A stretch of 64,000 nt of DNA, taken from contig CAZLZD010000003.1 in NCBI GenBank assembly GCA_964563925.1, forward strand, positions 1-64,000, given 5' to 3'. Positions 44,226 through 52,989 of the stretch are shown here, piece by piece. The stretch's first letter is position 1; each line of letters begins with the position of its first letter. Below the pieces are notes generated by a model. The model ran no database searches. It saw nothing but the letters and a program-made list of their open reading frames with translations, and was not told where the DNA came from. The position numbers were made by a program, and so were the translations under genes. The DNA comes from JAUILA01 sp964563925 (GTDB lineage Bacteria; Bacteroidota; Bacteroidia; Cytophagales; Cyclobacteriaceae).

Positions 44226-45047
44226 ATGAGATACCTCGTAATTTTCTTCCTTTTATTGCTTGTCCTGCCGCTGGGCACCCGGGCCCAGGATGAGCGTGAT
44301 CCTGACAGCAGGGATGATTTCTTTTCCGTGGATACGCCCATAACCGTAAACCTTGAAGCAGAGGAAGAGGAGGAGGAAGAGGATGTTAAACCGAAAGAGA
44401 AGAAACGGAAGAAGAAAGTTTTTTACGGCATTAAGACGAAAAAAAGGTTTACCCGTGACGGGGACGAATTTGAGCAGTTCTATGTGCTGAAGGAATTTGA
44501 GATGCCTGATCCTTATGTGCGTGATGTGTATTGGCTGGACCACCGGCGGGGTGCCATCCGGGTTGGCGGAACTATTGACCCGAAATACGGAGAAATCCTG
44601 CACGGCCCCTATAAGCGGGTTAAAAATGACAAGGTGATCGAGGAAGGAATTTTTTACAAGGGTACAAAACACGGACGCTGGATAGTGCGCAACCAGGAAG
44701 ACATTCTCCTGGACAAGGAAAAATACTACATGGGCTGGCCGCGTGAGTCCATGGTGAGTTATTATGACCGTGACCGGAATAAAATGAAGGAGATCATACC
44801 GATCGAATACGGCGAAAAAGAAGGTTATTACTATTATTTCCACGACAATGGCAAGGTGGCGGTCCGTGGTGAATATCACTGGGATGCCCCGGTGGGAGAA
44901 TGGACCGAATATTACCCCTCAGGGTTCAGGAAAAAGATTATCCGTTTTGACAAAGATCCTTTTGAAGAAGTATTCAGGGCGTACACCGTAAAGGAATGGG
45001 ACCGCCGAGGACGGGTGGTCTTTGAAGAACGGGACGGTCCTCAGTAA
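44226..45047 (+). CDS. Secreted MORN-repeat (YwqK-like) protein
   Basis: This 273-residue protein has a signal peptide (about 1-20, ending GTRAQ) and a highly charged linker of consecutive Glu residues (about 45-52) followed by KPKEKKRKKK. The rest carries MORN/YwqK-like strand-turn units, for example ILHGPYKRVKNDKVIEEGIFY, KHGRWIVRN, EKEGYYYYFHDNGKVAVRGEY and PVGEWTEYYPSGFRKK. MORN repeats bind lipids or proteins; bacterial YwqK homologues are of uncertain function. It is probably periplasmic or surface-exposed. Its last 7 nt overlap the convergent yraN gene. Confidence 0.82.
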   Translation: MRYLVIFFLLLLVLPLGTRAQDERDPDSRDDFFSVDTPITVNLEAEEEEEEEDVKPKEKKRKKKVFYGIKTKKRFTRDGDEFEQFYVLKEFEMPDPYVRDVYWLDHRRGAIRVGGTIDPKYGEILHGPYKRVKNDKVIEEGIFYKGTKHGRWIVRNQEDILLDKEKYYMGWPRESMVSYYDRDRNKMKEIIPIEYGEKEGYYYYFHDNGKVAVRGEYHWDAPVGEWTEYYPSGFRKKIIRFDKDPFEEVFRAYTVKEWDRRGRVVFEERDGPQ

Positions 45048-45394
45048 AAGGCGTCCTCAAAATGAGACAGCGACCAGGAAGCCCCCTTCCAGGTGATCGC
45101 GATAATGTCGAACCTTACCAGGGCCCCGGGCCAGTGTGTTTCTGCATAGGCCGCTGCGGCTTCGGTAATCCTTGCTGTTTGTGAAGGTTCCAGTGATTCT
45201 TCAGGATAACCGAAAGAATGAGTGCTGCGGGTCTTTACTTCCACAAACACAATCCAGTTTCCTTTTTTGCACACCAGATCGATTTCGGCGCGGCGATCGC
45301 GGTAATTACGGGCAACCAGGCAGTACCCCTGCCGGCGCAGGTACCGTGCGGCAATCTCCTCTCCCCGTTTTCCAAGTACATGTCGTTTGTCCAT
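45041..45394 (-). CDS. YraN family endonuclease-like protein (UPF0102)
   Basis: This 117-residue protein has the restriction-endonuclease-like core AEIDLVCKKGNWIVFVEVKTR, with the Asp and Glu-x-Lys catalytic-type residues. The start DKRHVLGKRGEEIAARYLRRQGY is also typical. The family is widespread in bacteria and may process recombination or repair structures, but no firm function is known. It is divergent from lipB (38 nt between starts). Confidence 0.92.
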   Translation of the reverse strand: MDKRHVLGKRGEEIAARYLRRQGYCLVARNYRDRRAEIDLVCKKGNWIVFVEVKTRSTHSFGYPEESLEPSQTARITEAAAAYAETHWPGALVRFDIIAITWKGASWSLSHFEDAFY

Positions 45395-45420
45395 TAATGT
45401 GTAGTTTTACAGTGAGTAAA

Positions 45421-45427
45421 AAGGAGT
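45421..45427 (+). promoter_or_regulatory. Shine-Dalgarno sequence deciding the lipB start
   Basis: AAGGAGT lies 6 nt before the GTG at 45433. The in-frame TAA at 45427-45429 leaves no other start upstream. A real SD is uncommon in this window, so it supports the GTG. Confidence 0.6.
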
Positions 45428-45432
45428 AACAG

Positions 45433-46170
45433 GTGAACGCAAAGATCAACAGGAAGGTCACGTTTCGGCATTTGGGCAAAATGGATTACAAGGAAGCATG
45501 GGATTATCAGACCCTGCTTTTTGACCAAATCGTGGAGGCCAAGATAGCCAACCGGACCCGGGAGGAAGCCGATCAGCAACCTACAGAAAACCATCTCCTT
45601 TTTGTGGAGCACCCCCATGTCTACACCCTGGGAAAGAGCGGAGATGAAAAGCATCTGCTGGCAGACCAGGAGGGTCTCAGGAAGATCGGAGCGAACTATT
45701 ACAGGATCAACCGGGGCGGTGATATAACGTATCACGGCCCGGGCCAGATCGTTGGCTACCCGGTAATTGACCTTGAAAATTTCTTTACCGATATTCATAA
45801 GTATCTGAGATTGCTTGAAGAAGCGGTAATCCGTACCCTGGCGGAATATAATATTGCCGGCGGACGGATCGAAGGGCTCACCGGAGTATGGATAGACCAT
45901 GAGGGCAACGCCCCGCGTAAAATTTGTGCGCTCGGTGTTAAGACAAGCCGATGGGTGACCATGCATGGATTTGCGTTCAATGTGAATACTGACCTGTCGT
46001 ACTTCGGACACATTGTTCCCTGCGGTATTGATGACAAGGCGGTCACGTCAATGAAGAAGGAGCTCGGGGCAGACCAGGATATGACGGAGGTGGAAGCAAA
46101 GCTAAAGGAACACATTGGAGGGCTCTTTGCCATGGAACTGACTGAAGCAGATTCAACATTAAAGGCATGA
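45433..46170 (+). CDS. lipB: Octanoyl-ACP:protein N-octanoyltransferase
   Basis: This 245-residue LipB reads from a GTG start preceded by an in-frame stop and AAGGAG. Domain residues: LGKMDYKEAWDYQTLLFD at the start, RGGDITYHGPGQIVGYP (about residues 95-111), PRKICALGVKTSRWVTMHGFAFNV with the catalytic Lys, and IVPCGIDDKAVTSM with the catalytic Cys. It transfers octanoyl from ACP to lipoate-dependent proteins; LipA is not in the window. Its TGA overlaps the ATG of the next gene (ATGA). Confidence 0.95.
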   Translation: MNAKINRKVTFRHLGKMDYKEAWDYQTLLFDQIVEAKIANRTREEADQQPTENHLLFVEHPHVYTLGKSGDEKHLLADQEGLRKIGANYYRINRGGDITYHGPGQIVGYPVIDLENFFTDIHKYLRLLEEAVIRTLAEYNIAGGRIEGLTGVWIDHEGNAPRKICALGVKTSRWVTMHGFAFNVNTDLSYFGHIVPCGIDDKAVTSMKKELGADQDMTEVEAKLKEHIGGLFAMELTEADSTLKA

Positions 46171-46571
46171 AAGAGGATATTGAACGACCCAAAGTAGAAA
46201 ACGTAACCCTGGCGGTGACCCGTGAGGTAAACGAACTGGATGCGGAGGAGTGGAAAGTCCATCTGCTGAACCAGAATTCCTTTGACCTGGAAAATATCCT
46301 GATCACCTCCAAAGGGTACGGTGAAAAGGACGGTGAAAAGCAGGAAACATCCACCCTGCGTCATTACCTTGAAAGCCTTTCCTCCCATTCTTCTTTCATG
46401 GTGGAACCAATACAACCGGAATTGTTTCATCTGAATAATGAATACTGGGTGAGTTATTATGCCGGGGGGAAAATGTATGACAAGCGGTTTGTCTTCCTGC
46501 CGGATTCCATTCAGGAAGATCACCTGCATTTTATAGATATGCTTAACCTGCACGGTGTGCTGCACTCATGA
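46167..46571 (+). CDS. Conserved hypothetical protein between lipB and an exonuclease gene
   Basis: This 134-residue soluble protein has no recognisable catalytic motif. It contains VNELDAEEWKVHLLNQNSF, LITSKGYGE, TSTLRHYLESLSSHSSFMVEPI and NNEYWVSYYAGGKMYDKRFVFLPDSI, consistent with a beta-rich fold. Similar proteins exist in Bacteroidota and I recall some misnamed as phenylalanyl-tRNA synthetase subunit; nothing in this sequence supports that. It overlaps lipB and the exonuclease gene by 4 nt on each side, so the three are translationally coupled. Function unknown. Confidence 0.72.
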   Translation: MKEDIERPKVENVTLAVTREVNELDAEEWKVHLLNQNSFDLENILITSKGYGEKDGEKQETSTLRHYLESLSSHSSFMVEPIQPELFHLNNEYWVSYYAGGKMYDKRFVFLPDSIQEDHLHFIDMLNLHGVLHS

Positions 46572-47293
46572 AGGAATATCTCCGCAACATTCTTTTTGTG
46601 GACATTGAGACGGTACGGCTTACCGAGGAGTTTGACCAGTTGGATGACCGCCTTCGCGAAGCCTGGATAAAGAAAGCTGCCTGGATGCAACGTGATGATG
46701 ATCGTTCGGCGGGTGAGCTGTATGAAGACCGGGGCGGGATCTATGCCGAATTTGGGCGGGTGGTGGTGATCGGGATGGGGATTTTACATGAAAAAGGAGG
46801 AGAATGGATACTCCGGACCAAATCCCTTTTTCATCCCGATGAGAAAGTTGTGCTGAGGGCTTTCAGCGAAGTGCTTTCCCGTACCAACCAGGATGAGCTG
46901 ATGCTTTGTGCACATAATGGGAAGGAGTTTGATTTTCCTTATTTGTCGAGAAGAATGCGGATCAACCACATCCCGCTGCCGCAGGCCCTGGATATTGCGG
47001 GGAAGAAACCCTGGGAGATCCAGCACCTGGATACAATGGAAATGTGGAAGTTCGGGGACTTCCGCCACCTGACCTCACTGGATTTACTGGCGGCACTATT
47101 TAACATTGAGTCGAGTAAAACGGTTATGGATGGCAGCGAAGTTGGGAAAACTTTCTACATTGAAAGGGATCATGAAAAGATCCAGGAATATTGCCTGAGG
47201 GATGTCGAAGTGACCGCAAGGCTGTTTCTGCACCTGAAAGGATGGCATGAGTTGACTTTTCGCACAGACAGGAAAGATCAGGCAGAAGAATGA
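46568..47293 (+). CDS. DEDD-family 3'-5' exonuclease, predicted
   Basis: This 241-residue RNase H-like protein has ILFVDIETVRL (Asp-x-Glu, residues 9-19), CAHNGKEFDFPYLSRRM (about 117-133, second Asp) and YCLRDVEVTARLF (about 213-225, Tyr and last Asp), making the DEDDy type. This resembles the small group of predicted PolB-like 3'-5' exonucleases in Bacteroidota. Substrate (DNA or RNA) is unknown. The ATG overlaps the previous stop (ATGA), and RNase R follows 39 nt later. Confidence 0.85.
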   Translation: MKEYLRNILFVDIETVRLTEEFDQLDDRLREAWIKKAAWMQRDDDRSAGELYEDRGGIYAEFGRVVVIGMGILHEKGGEWILRTKSLFHPDEKVVLRAFSEVLSRTNQDELMLCAHNGKEFDFPYLSRRMRINHIPLPQALDIAGKKPWEIQHLDTMEMWKFGDFRHLTSLDLLAALFNIESSKTVMDGSEVGKTFYIERDHEKIQEYCLRDVEVTARLFLHLKGWHELTFRTDRKDQAEE

Positions 47294-47332
47294 CCGGGCG
47301 GCGTAATTGTTGCATCTTTGTACTATAACGAT

Positions 47333-49501
47333 ATGAGTAAGAAACGAAAGAAAAATAAATCAGGGAAGTCCTCAAACATTCACGCGAAACTGAGAGATAA
47401 GATTACCTCCCTGCTTAACCGAAATATTCACAATACATATTCTCCGAAACAGATCACCAAAAAACTGGGATTCAGGCGTTCAGATTACAACCGCGCCATC
47501 CCGGAGGTTCTCGCCCAGCTGGAAAAAGAAGGCAAAGTTGCCCGTTCCGGAAACGGGAGTTTCAAGAGTGTAAAGGAGCCTGATTTTGTGATCGGGCGGG
47601 TAGACCATGTGAATCCAAGGTTTGCCTATGTGATCCCCGAAGAGGAAACCGGGAATGAGGACATATACATCAAGACGCCAGACCTCAAGTTTGCCATGGA
47701 CGGTGACAGGGTACGTGTCATGACCTCGCCCACCCGTCACGGATTGCATCCGGAAGGCCGGGTGGTGGAGATCCTTGAACGCGGACGCACCACCCTGGTG
47801 GGCCGCATAGAAATTTCACCGCGGTACGCTTTTGTTATCCCGGATAACCGCAAGATCCACCAGGATATTTTTATCCGGCTGGAAGACACCTTGCAGGCGA
47901 GCCACAACGACAAGGTGATCCTTGAAATAACAGAATGGCCTTCCGCTGATAAAAGTCCGGAAGGTAAAGTGACCAAGGTGCTGGGACGGGCCGGGGATAA
48001 CGATGCCGAAATCCATTCGATTATGGCCGAATTTGATCTCCCGTTTGAGTTTCCTGATCATGTCATCAGTGATGCCGAAAAGATCAAGGATGATTTCAGC
48101 GACAAGGAAGTCAAAAAGCGAAAGGATTTTCGGGATGTCCTGACCTTTACGATCGATCCGGAGGATGCCAAGGACTTTGACGATGCCCTGTCTTTCCGGG
48201 TCCTGGACAACGGGGATTACGAGGTCGGAATCCATATCGCGGACGTGACCCACTATGTACACCCCGGGTCGGAACTTGAAAAAGAGGCATTTAAACGAGC
48301 CACATCCGTGTATCTGGTAGACCGCACCATACCCATGTTACCCGAAAGGCTTTCCAATGAACTTTGCTCGCTTCGTCCGCGTGAGGATAAAATGACCTTT
48401 GCTGCGGTGTTTGTACTGGATGAGGAAGGCAAGATAAAGAATGAATGGTTTGGAAGGACGGTCATTCACAGCGACCGCAGGTTCTCGTATGAGGAAGCCC
48501 AGGCCAGTATTGAATCCGGCATCGGGTCATTGTCAAATGAACTGGTCGTGCTGAACAAAATTGCGAAGAACCTTCGTAAGAAGCGTTTCCAGCAAGGGGC
48601 TGTCAATTTTGAGACGACTGAAGTAAAGTTCAAGCTCGATGAAAACGGCAAACCGCTGGGTGTTATCCCCAAAGTACGCAAGGATGCGCACAAGCTTATT
48701 GAAGAGTTCATGCTCCTGGCCAACCGCCGGGTAGCCACCTTTGTATTCGGGATGAAGGAAGGAAAGGATCGGAATACCTTTGTCTACCGGACCCATGATT
48801 TCCCTGATCCTGAGAAAGTAAGTGCATTTGCCACTTTTGCGAAGAAATTCGGACATCAGCTTAAGACCGATGAGAAAGCCATTTCAAGTTCGCTGAATGC
48901 ACTCATGAGTGAAATTGAGGGCAAGCCGGAAGAGAATGTGCTGCAGCAGCTTGCTATACGGGCCATGGCGAAAGCTAAATATACGACCAAGGCCATGGGC
49001 CATTTCGGACTGGCTTTCGACCACTACACGCATTTCACATCGCCGATCAGGCGATACCCCGACATGATGGTGCACCGTTTATTGCAGCATTACCTGGATG
49101 GTGGAAAATCGGTGAAGGAGGAGGAATATGAAAAGAAATGTGAACATTCTTCCGAACAGGAGAAGCGGGCGGCCGATGCAGAGCGTGCTTCTGTGAAATA
49201 CAAGCAGGTTGAATTCATGCAGACCGTGGAAGACAAGGTGTTTACAGGAATTATTTCCGGTGTAACCGAATGGGGAATTTTTGTCGAGATCGTGGAGACC
49301 AAGTGCGAAGGAATGGTGAGGCTTGCCGACCTTCAGGATGATTTTTATGAATTTGACGAAAAGAATTATCGTGTGATCGGACGGAGTAACAAGCGTATAT
49401 TCACACTTGGTGACCAAGTGTATGTCAGGGTGAAGAATACCGATATTGACCGGCGCACCATCGACCTTGAATTTGCCGAGAAAGAAGAAGTTTTAATTTA
49501 A
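47333..49501 (+). CDS. rnr: Ribonuclease R
   Basis: This protein is 722 residues from the ATG at 47333 (MSKKRKKNKSGKSS). It carries an N-terminal winged-helix/OB region (FVIGRVDHVNPRFAYVIPEE), the RNB catalytic domain with DPEDAKDFDDALSFR (Asp cluster, about residues 281-295), GHFGLAFDHYTHFTSPIRRYPDMMVHRL, and a C-terminal S1 domain (FTGIISGVTEWGIFVEI). It is a processive 3'-5' exoribonuclease that degrades structured RNA. It is slightly short compared with E. coli RNase R (813) because the basic C-terminus is absent. Confidence 0.95.
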   Translation: MSKKRKKNKSGKSSNIHAKLRDKITSLLNRNIHNTYSPKQITKKLGFRRSDYNRAIPEVLAQLEKEGKVARSGNGSFKSVKEPDFVIGRVDHVNPRFAYVIPEEETGNEDIYIKTPDLKFAMDGDRVRVMTSPTRHGLHPEGRVVEILERGRTTLVGRIEISPRYAFVIPDNRKIHQDIFIRLEDTLQASHNDKVILEITEWPSADKSPEGKVTKVLGRAGDNDAEIHSIMAEFDLPFEFPDHVISDAEKIKDDFSDKEVKKRKDFRDVLTFTIDPEDAKDFDDALSFRVLDNGDYEVGIHIADVTHYVHPGSELEKEAFKRATSVYLVDRTIPMLPERLSNELCSLRPREDKMTFAAVFVLDEEGKIKNEWFGRTVIHSDRRFSYEEAQASIESGIGSLSNELVVLNKIAKNLRKKRFQQGAVNFETTEVKFKLDENGKPLGVIPKVRKDAHKLIEEFMLLANRRVATFVFGMKEGKDRNTFVYRTHDFPDPEKVSAFATFAKKFGHQLKTDEKAISSSLNALMSEIEGKPEENVLQQLAIRAMAKAKYTTKAMGHFGLAFDHYTHFTSPIRRYPDMMVHRLLQHYLDGGKSVKEEEYEKKCEHSSEQEKRAADAERASVKYKQVEFMQTVEDKVFTGIISGVTEWGIFVEIVETKCEGMVRLADLQDDFYEFDEKNYRVIGRSNKRIFTLGDQVYVRVKNTDIDRRTIDLEFAEKEEVLI

Positions 49502-49506
49502 CCTGT

Positions 49507-50484
49507 ATGCTGACAACACTCCCGCGGCTTCAAAAGCTGATCAGTGAGGGGATAGATGCCCTGGAATATGGGCAAGACCCGGACGAACTTTACGAGCCTA
49601 TCCGGTATATTATGAGCCTGGGGGGCAAGCGACTCAGGCCGCTGCTGACGCTGCTCGCCTACTACATGTATGAGGACAACCCGGAAGAAGCGCTTGACCA
49701 CGCCCTGGCGGTTGAGATGTTTCACAATTTCACCCTGATGCATGACGACATCATGGATGAGGCACCATTGCGCCGTGGCCAGCCGACAGTGCATGAAAAA
49801 TGGAATGTCAATACCGGTATCCTGAGCGGAGATGTAATGCTGGTCAGGGTCTATGACCAGTTCCTGAAATCCCACGAAGAGAAGCTTTCTACCGTAATGA
49901 AGCGGTTTAACCAGTGTGCATCGGACGTGTGCGAGGGACAGCAGCTTGATATGTTGTTTGAGGGGAGGGAAACGGTCTCCGAGGAGGAGTACCTTGGCAT
50001 GATCCGCCTGAAAACGGCCGTACTGCTTGGATTCAGTCTCGAACTGGGCGCCCTGCTTGCTGGTGCCGCCCCGGAAGATCAGGATGCCTTACGGGAATTC
50101 GGCACCCTGATGGGCACCGGATTCCAGTTGAAAGATGATTACCTGGATGTCTATGGCGACCATGAAAAATTCGGAAAGCAGGTGGGCGGGGACATCATTT
50201 CCAACAAAAAGACATTTTTACTGATTCACGCCCTGCAAACGGCGGATGATTCTCAAAGAGCCACCCTCAGTAAATGGATTACCGCAACTAATTTTGATGA
50301 GCAGGAAAAAGTAAAGGCAGTAACCGCCATTTACGATGAGCTTGGTATTGCCGCGCTTACCCGAAGTAAAATCGATGAGTATTTCGAGGAGGCGTTTCGT
50401 GCACTTAAAAAGGTTAACGCCTCATTGAACAGAAAATCAGTGCTGCGGCAGTTTGCCACCGTACTGATGGACCGGGATCACTGA
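49507..50484 (+). CDS. Polyprenyl diphosphate synthase (trans-isoprenyl)
   Basis: This 325-residue synthase has the first Asp-rich motif LMHDDIMDEAPLRRG (about residues 78-92), GGKRLRPLL upstream of it, and the second Asp-rich motif QLKDDYLDVYGD (about 208-219). It extends allylic diphosphates with isopentenyl diphosphate, probably making octaprenyl or a similar product for menaquinone or a carotenoid chain. The chain length cannot be told exactly from sequence. It follows RNase R by 5 nt and ends against the convergent DUF3253 gene. Confidence 0.92.
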   Translation: MLTTLPRLQKLISEGIDALEYGQDPDELYEPIRYIMSLGGKRLRPLLTLLAYYMYEDNPEEALDHALAVEMFHNFTLMHDDIMDEAPLRRGQPTVHEKWNVNTGILSGDVMLVRVYDQFLKSHEEKLSTVMKRFNQCASDVCEGQQLDMLFEGRETVSEEEYLGMIRLKTAVLLGFSLELGALLAGAAPEDQDALREFGTLMGTGFQLKDDYLDVYGDHEKFGKQVGGDIISNKKTFLLIHALQTADDSQRATLSKWITATNFDEQEKVKAVTAIYDELGIAALTRSKIDEYFEEAFRALKKVNASLNRKSVLRQFATVLMDRDH

Positions 50485-50706
50485 TTATTTTACCCGTTGA
50501 TTGCTGGCCAGTTTCAGATTAACCCCGCGTTTTTCCAGGATACCCTGCATTACCAGGACTTCTGCCACGAGATTTACCGGCTCCATCAGCAGTTCCCATT
50601 GTTCAGGATCCAGCCTTCTTGCAACTTCTTCGGTGGTGAAGAAATTATCAGCTCGCTCCTTCGCCATTTCGAGCATGAACACTTTTATTTTATCTGCTGC
50701 AATCAT
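50485..50706 (-). CDS. DUF3253-like small protein
   Basis: This protein is 73 residues from the ATG at 50706; the longer frame adds 16 poorly plausible residues. AADKIKVFMLEMAKERADNF, TTEEVARRLDPEQW and EVLVMQGILEKRG suggest a winged-helix-like DUF3253 fold. No function is known. It is followed on the plus-strand side directly by the end of the polyprenyl synthase gene. It lies downstream of lysA on the same strand. Confidence 0.65.
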   Translation of the reverse strand: MIAADKIKVFMLEMAKERADNFFTTEEVARRLDPEQWELLMEPVNLVAEVLVMQGILEKRGVNLKLASNQRVK

Positions 50707-50754
50707 AATTCTTCTGCAAGATAGGAAAACATCCGCAGATAAGGATAAGTTCAA

Positions 50755-51990
50755 TTATCCCAGGTCTACTTCCAGCTGGTTGGCGAGGATATCTTCCATC
50801 GTTTCACGTTTCCTTATCAGCAAGGCGTTTCCCTGATAAATCAGGACTTCCGCGGGTCGTACCCTTGAATTATAATTGGATGCCATACTGAACCCATATG
50901 CCCCGGCATTCTTTATCGCAAGGATATCTCCTTCCCGCACTTCATTCAGTTTTCTGTCCCAGCCCAGGGTATCGGTTTCACAAATATTGCCCACCACCGA
51001 ATAGATGCGCTGGGTACCCTTGGGGTTGGATACATTTATGATATGATGATATGCCTCGTACATCATGGGACGCAGCAAATGGTTGAAACCTGAATTTACC
51101 CCGACAAAAACCGTAGCGGGGGTGGTTTTGATTACATTGGCCTGTACCAGCAGAACGCCTGCCTCGCTGACCAGGTATTTGCCTGGTTCAAACCACATCT
51201 CCAGTTTACGCCCATAACTTTCGCAAAAGGTGTCAAATGCTTTCCCCAGCTTGAGCCCCAGGTCGTATACATTCGTCACGATATCATTCTCCTTGTAACC
51301 GACCTTAAAGCCGCTCCCAAAATCAATAAATTCCAGATCAGGAAATTCCATGGCGATGCCAAACAGGATTTCCGCCACCTTAAGGAATATTTCTGCATCC
51401 AGGATATCCGATCCGGTATGCATATGCAGTCCCGTAATATGCATGTCGTTGGTACGCACCACGCGCATGACATGGGGCAACTGATAGATCGATATCCCGA
51501 ATTTTGAATCGACATGGCCTGTCGAAATCTTATGGTTACCGCCTGCCATGATATGCGGGTTGAGCCGGATACAGCAAGGCAGGGTGTGACGGAAACGGTT
51601 GCCGAATTGCTCCAGGATACTTATGTTGTCAATGTTGATGGTTAGTCCCATTTCCACTCCCTCCAGAATCTCTTTAAAGGAGACGCAGTTTGGGGTGAAC
51701 AATATATCGGAAGGAGAGAATCCCGCCTTGAGGGCCAGGCGAGCCTCTTCCAGGGATACAACATCTACCCCCGCCCCGTGCATTTTCATGAGCTTCAGGA
51801 TATTGATGTTGGTCAACGCCTTGGCTGCATATTTGATCTTTATTTTCTGATGTGAAAATGCATTTTTCAGGGTTTGGAGCTGTTTGAGAATTTTTTCGGC
51901 GTCATACACATATAACGGCGTCCCGAATTCCCTGGCCAGTCCGGCAACATCGTTGCCCTGGATCGTATACGAAGTATTTGATAATTCCAT
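50755..51990 (-). CDS. lysA: Diaminopimelate decarboxylase
   Basis: This protein is 411 residues from the ATG at 51990 (MELSNTSYTIQGNDV). The frame runs to 52395, but the extra sequence lacks homology. It is a fold-type III PLP enzyme: PLP Lys in IKYAAKALTNINILKLM (about residues 50-66), GHVDSKFGI, FIDFGSGFKVGY, EPGKYLVSEAGVLL, CETDTLG and NAGAYGFSMASNYNSR. It decarboxylates meso-diaminopimelate to lysine. It stands apart from other lysine genes. The exact -7 element TATCTTTG precedes it by 9 nt. Confidence 0.93.
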   Translation of the reverse strand: MELSNTSYTIQGNDVAGLAREFGTPLYVYDAEKILKQLQTLKNAFSHQKIKIKYAAKALTNINILKLMKMHGAGVDVVSLEEARLALKAGFSPSDILFTPNCVSFKEILEGVEMGLTINIDNISILEQFGNRFRHTLPCCIRLNPHIMAGGNHKISTGHVDSKFGISIYQLPHVMRVVRTNDMHITGLHMHTGSDILDAEIFLKVAEILFGIAMEFPDLEFIDFGSGFKVGYKENDIVTNVYDLGLKLGKAFDTFCESYGRKLEMWFEPGKYLVSEAGVLLVQANVIKTTPATVFVGVNSGFNHLLRPMMYEAYHHIINVSNPKGTQRIYSVVGNICETDTLGWDRKLNEVREGDILAIKNAGAYGFSMASNYNSRVRPAEVLIYQGNALLIRKRETMEDILANQLEVDLG

Positions 51991-51999
51991 AATGCAGGG

Positions 52000-52007
52000 C
52001 AAAGATA
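52000..52007 (-). promoter_or_regulatory. -7 promoter element of lysA
   Basis: On the minus strand TATCTTTG matches TAnnTTTG exactly and lies 9 nt before the lysA ATG, so the mRNA is probably leaderless or nearly so. The rest of the 258-nt gap to hisA (51991-52248) holds no ORF or RNA gene that I recognise. Confidence 0.6.
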
Positions 52008-52248
52008 CAAAAATATGAGGGTTGAAACAGGGGTATCCAAACACCGCCGGATGCCTGATTCCAGGGCAATGCCGATACGCATTGCCTTCACCGCTACTCT
52101 TGTTAATTTCATATAATTTCAATACCTTACTTGTTCGCCATTGTTGGAAACCGGGCCCGAAAAATGCGCTGTGCCAATGGCCTGTTTTTTTCAATTTTTT
52201 TGACAACTTCGCAGAGAACGAAGTAACCTTAATACCAGCTGACAAACC

Positions 52249-52977
52249 ATGATCCAGATCATTCCATCCATTGCTATTATTGAAGGAAAGGTTATTCGCC
52301 TTCAGCAGGGAGATTTTTCCCGGGAGAAGGTGTATGACGACAGCCCGGTGGACCTGGCGCACAATTTTCAGAATCACGGTATTGAAGTGGTACACCTGGT
52401 TGACCTGGACGGTGCGCGCAGGGGTTCACCAAAAAACTACCATATCCTTGAGGCAATAGCCGGTCATACGAACCTGAAAGTTGATTTCACAGGAGGCATT
52501 CATACCGATGGTGATATCAGCAAGGCATATGAATATGGAGCCAGCTACATCACCGCCGCGAGTGTGGCGGTCAGCAATAAGAAACAATTTGCCTCCTGGA
52601 TCATTTCCTACGGTCGGGAAAAGATTACCCTGGGTGCCGATGCCCGGGACGGTAAGATTGCCGTTCGCGGATGGGTAAAAGATACCGACATCGATCTTTT
52701 TGAGCATATCGACTATTTCTATTCAAGAGGACTGAAGTACGTGAAGACCACGGATATCTCCAAGGAAGGGGTCATGGAAGGTCCTGCTTTTGAGATTTAC
52801 AAGAAGATCATAGAAACCTTTCCGGACATTTGTGTCCTGGCCAGCGGAGGGGTGCGGAACCTGGATGATATTAAACGACTGAATGACATGGGCGTTTTTG
52901 CTGTAATTGTAGGGAAGGCGCTCTACGAGCAAAAAATCAAGCTCAAGGACCTTGAGCAGTTTATGGTAAAATCCTGA
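52249..52977 (+). CDS. HisA-like TIM-barrel isomerase, catalytic Asp replaced
   Basis: This 242-residue (beta/alpha)8 protein resembles HisA (ProFAR isomerase of histidine synthesis): VIRLQQGDFSRE, VVHLVDLDGARRG, TDISKEGVMEGPAFEIYKKI and LASGGVRNLDDIKRL. Two deviations are visible. The expected early Asp of the 'AIDL' motif is Ala (IIPSIAIIEG, Ala9), and the GGG of strand 3 is TGG (DFTGGIHTDGD). The second catalytic Asp (GADARDG) is kept. No his gene is adjacent. It could be a paralog with another activity, or an inactive or altered HisA. A 6-bp inverted repeat (ACTTCG/CGAAGT) lies about 26 nt upstream. Confidence 0.75.
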   Translation: MIQIIPSIAIIEGKVIRLQQGDFSREKVYDDSPVDLAHNFQNHGIEVVHLVDLDGARRGSPKNYHILEAIAGHTNLKVDFTGGIHTDGDISKAYEYGASYITAASVAVSNKKQFASWIISYGREKITLGADARDGKIAVRGWVKDTDIDLFEHIDYFYSRGLKYVKTTDISKEGVMEGPAFEIYKKIIETFPDICVLASGGVRNLDDIKRLNDMGVFAVIVGKALYEQKIKLKDLEQFMVKS

Positions 52978-52989
52978 GTGTACGGCGGT

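Noticed and set aside
45795..46565. 256-codon minus-strand ORF
   Set aside because: It is antisense to lipB and the following gene and has low-complexity content.
52205..52223. ACTTCG/CGAAGT inverted repeat upstream of the hisA-like gene
   Set aside because: A 6-bp stem with a 7-nt loop and no conserved partner sequence is too weak to call an operator or attenuator.
51991..52395. N-terminal extension of lysA
   Set aside because: The extra residues have no homology, and the exact -7 element at 52000-52007 lies in them.
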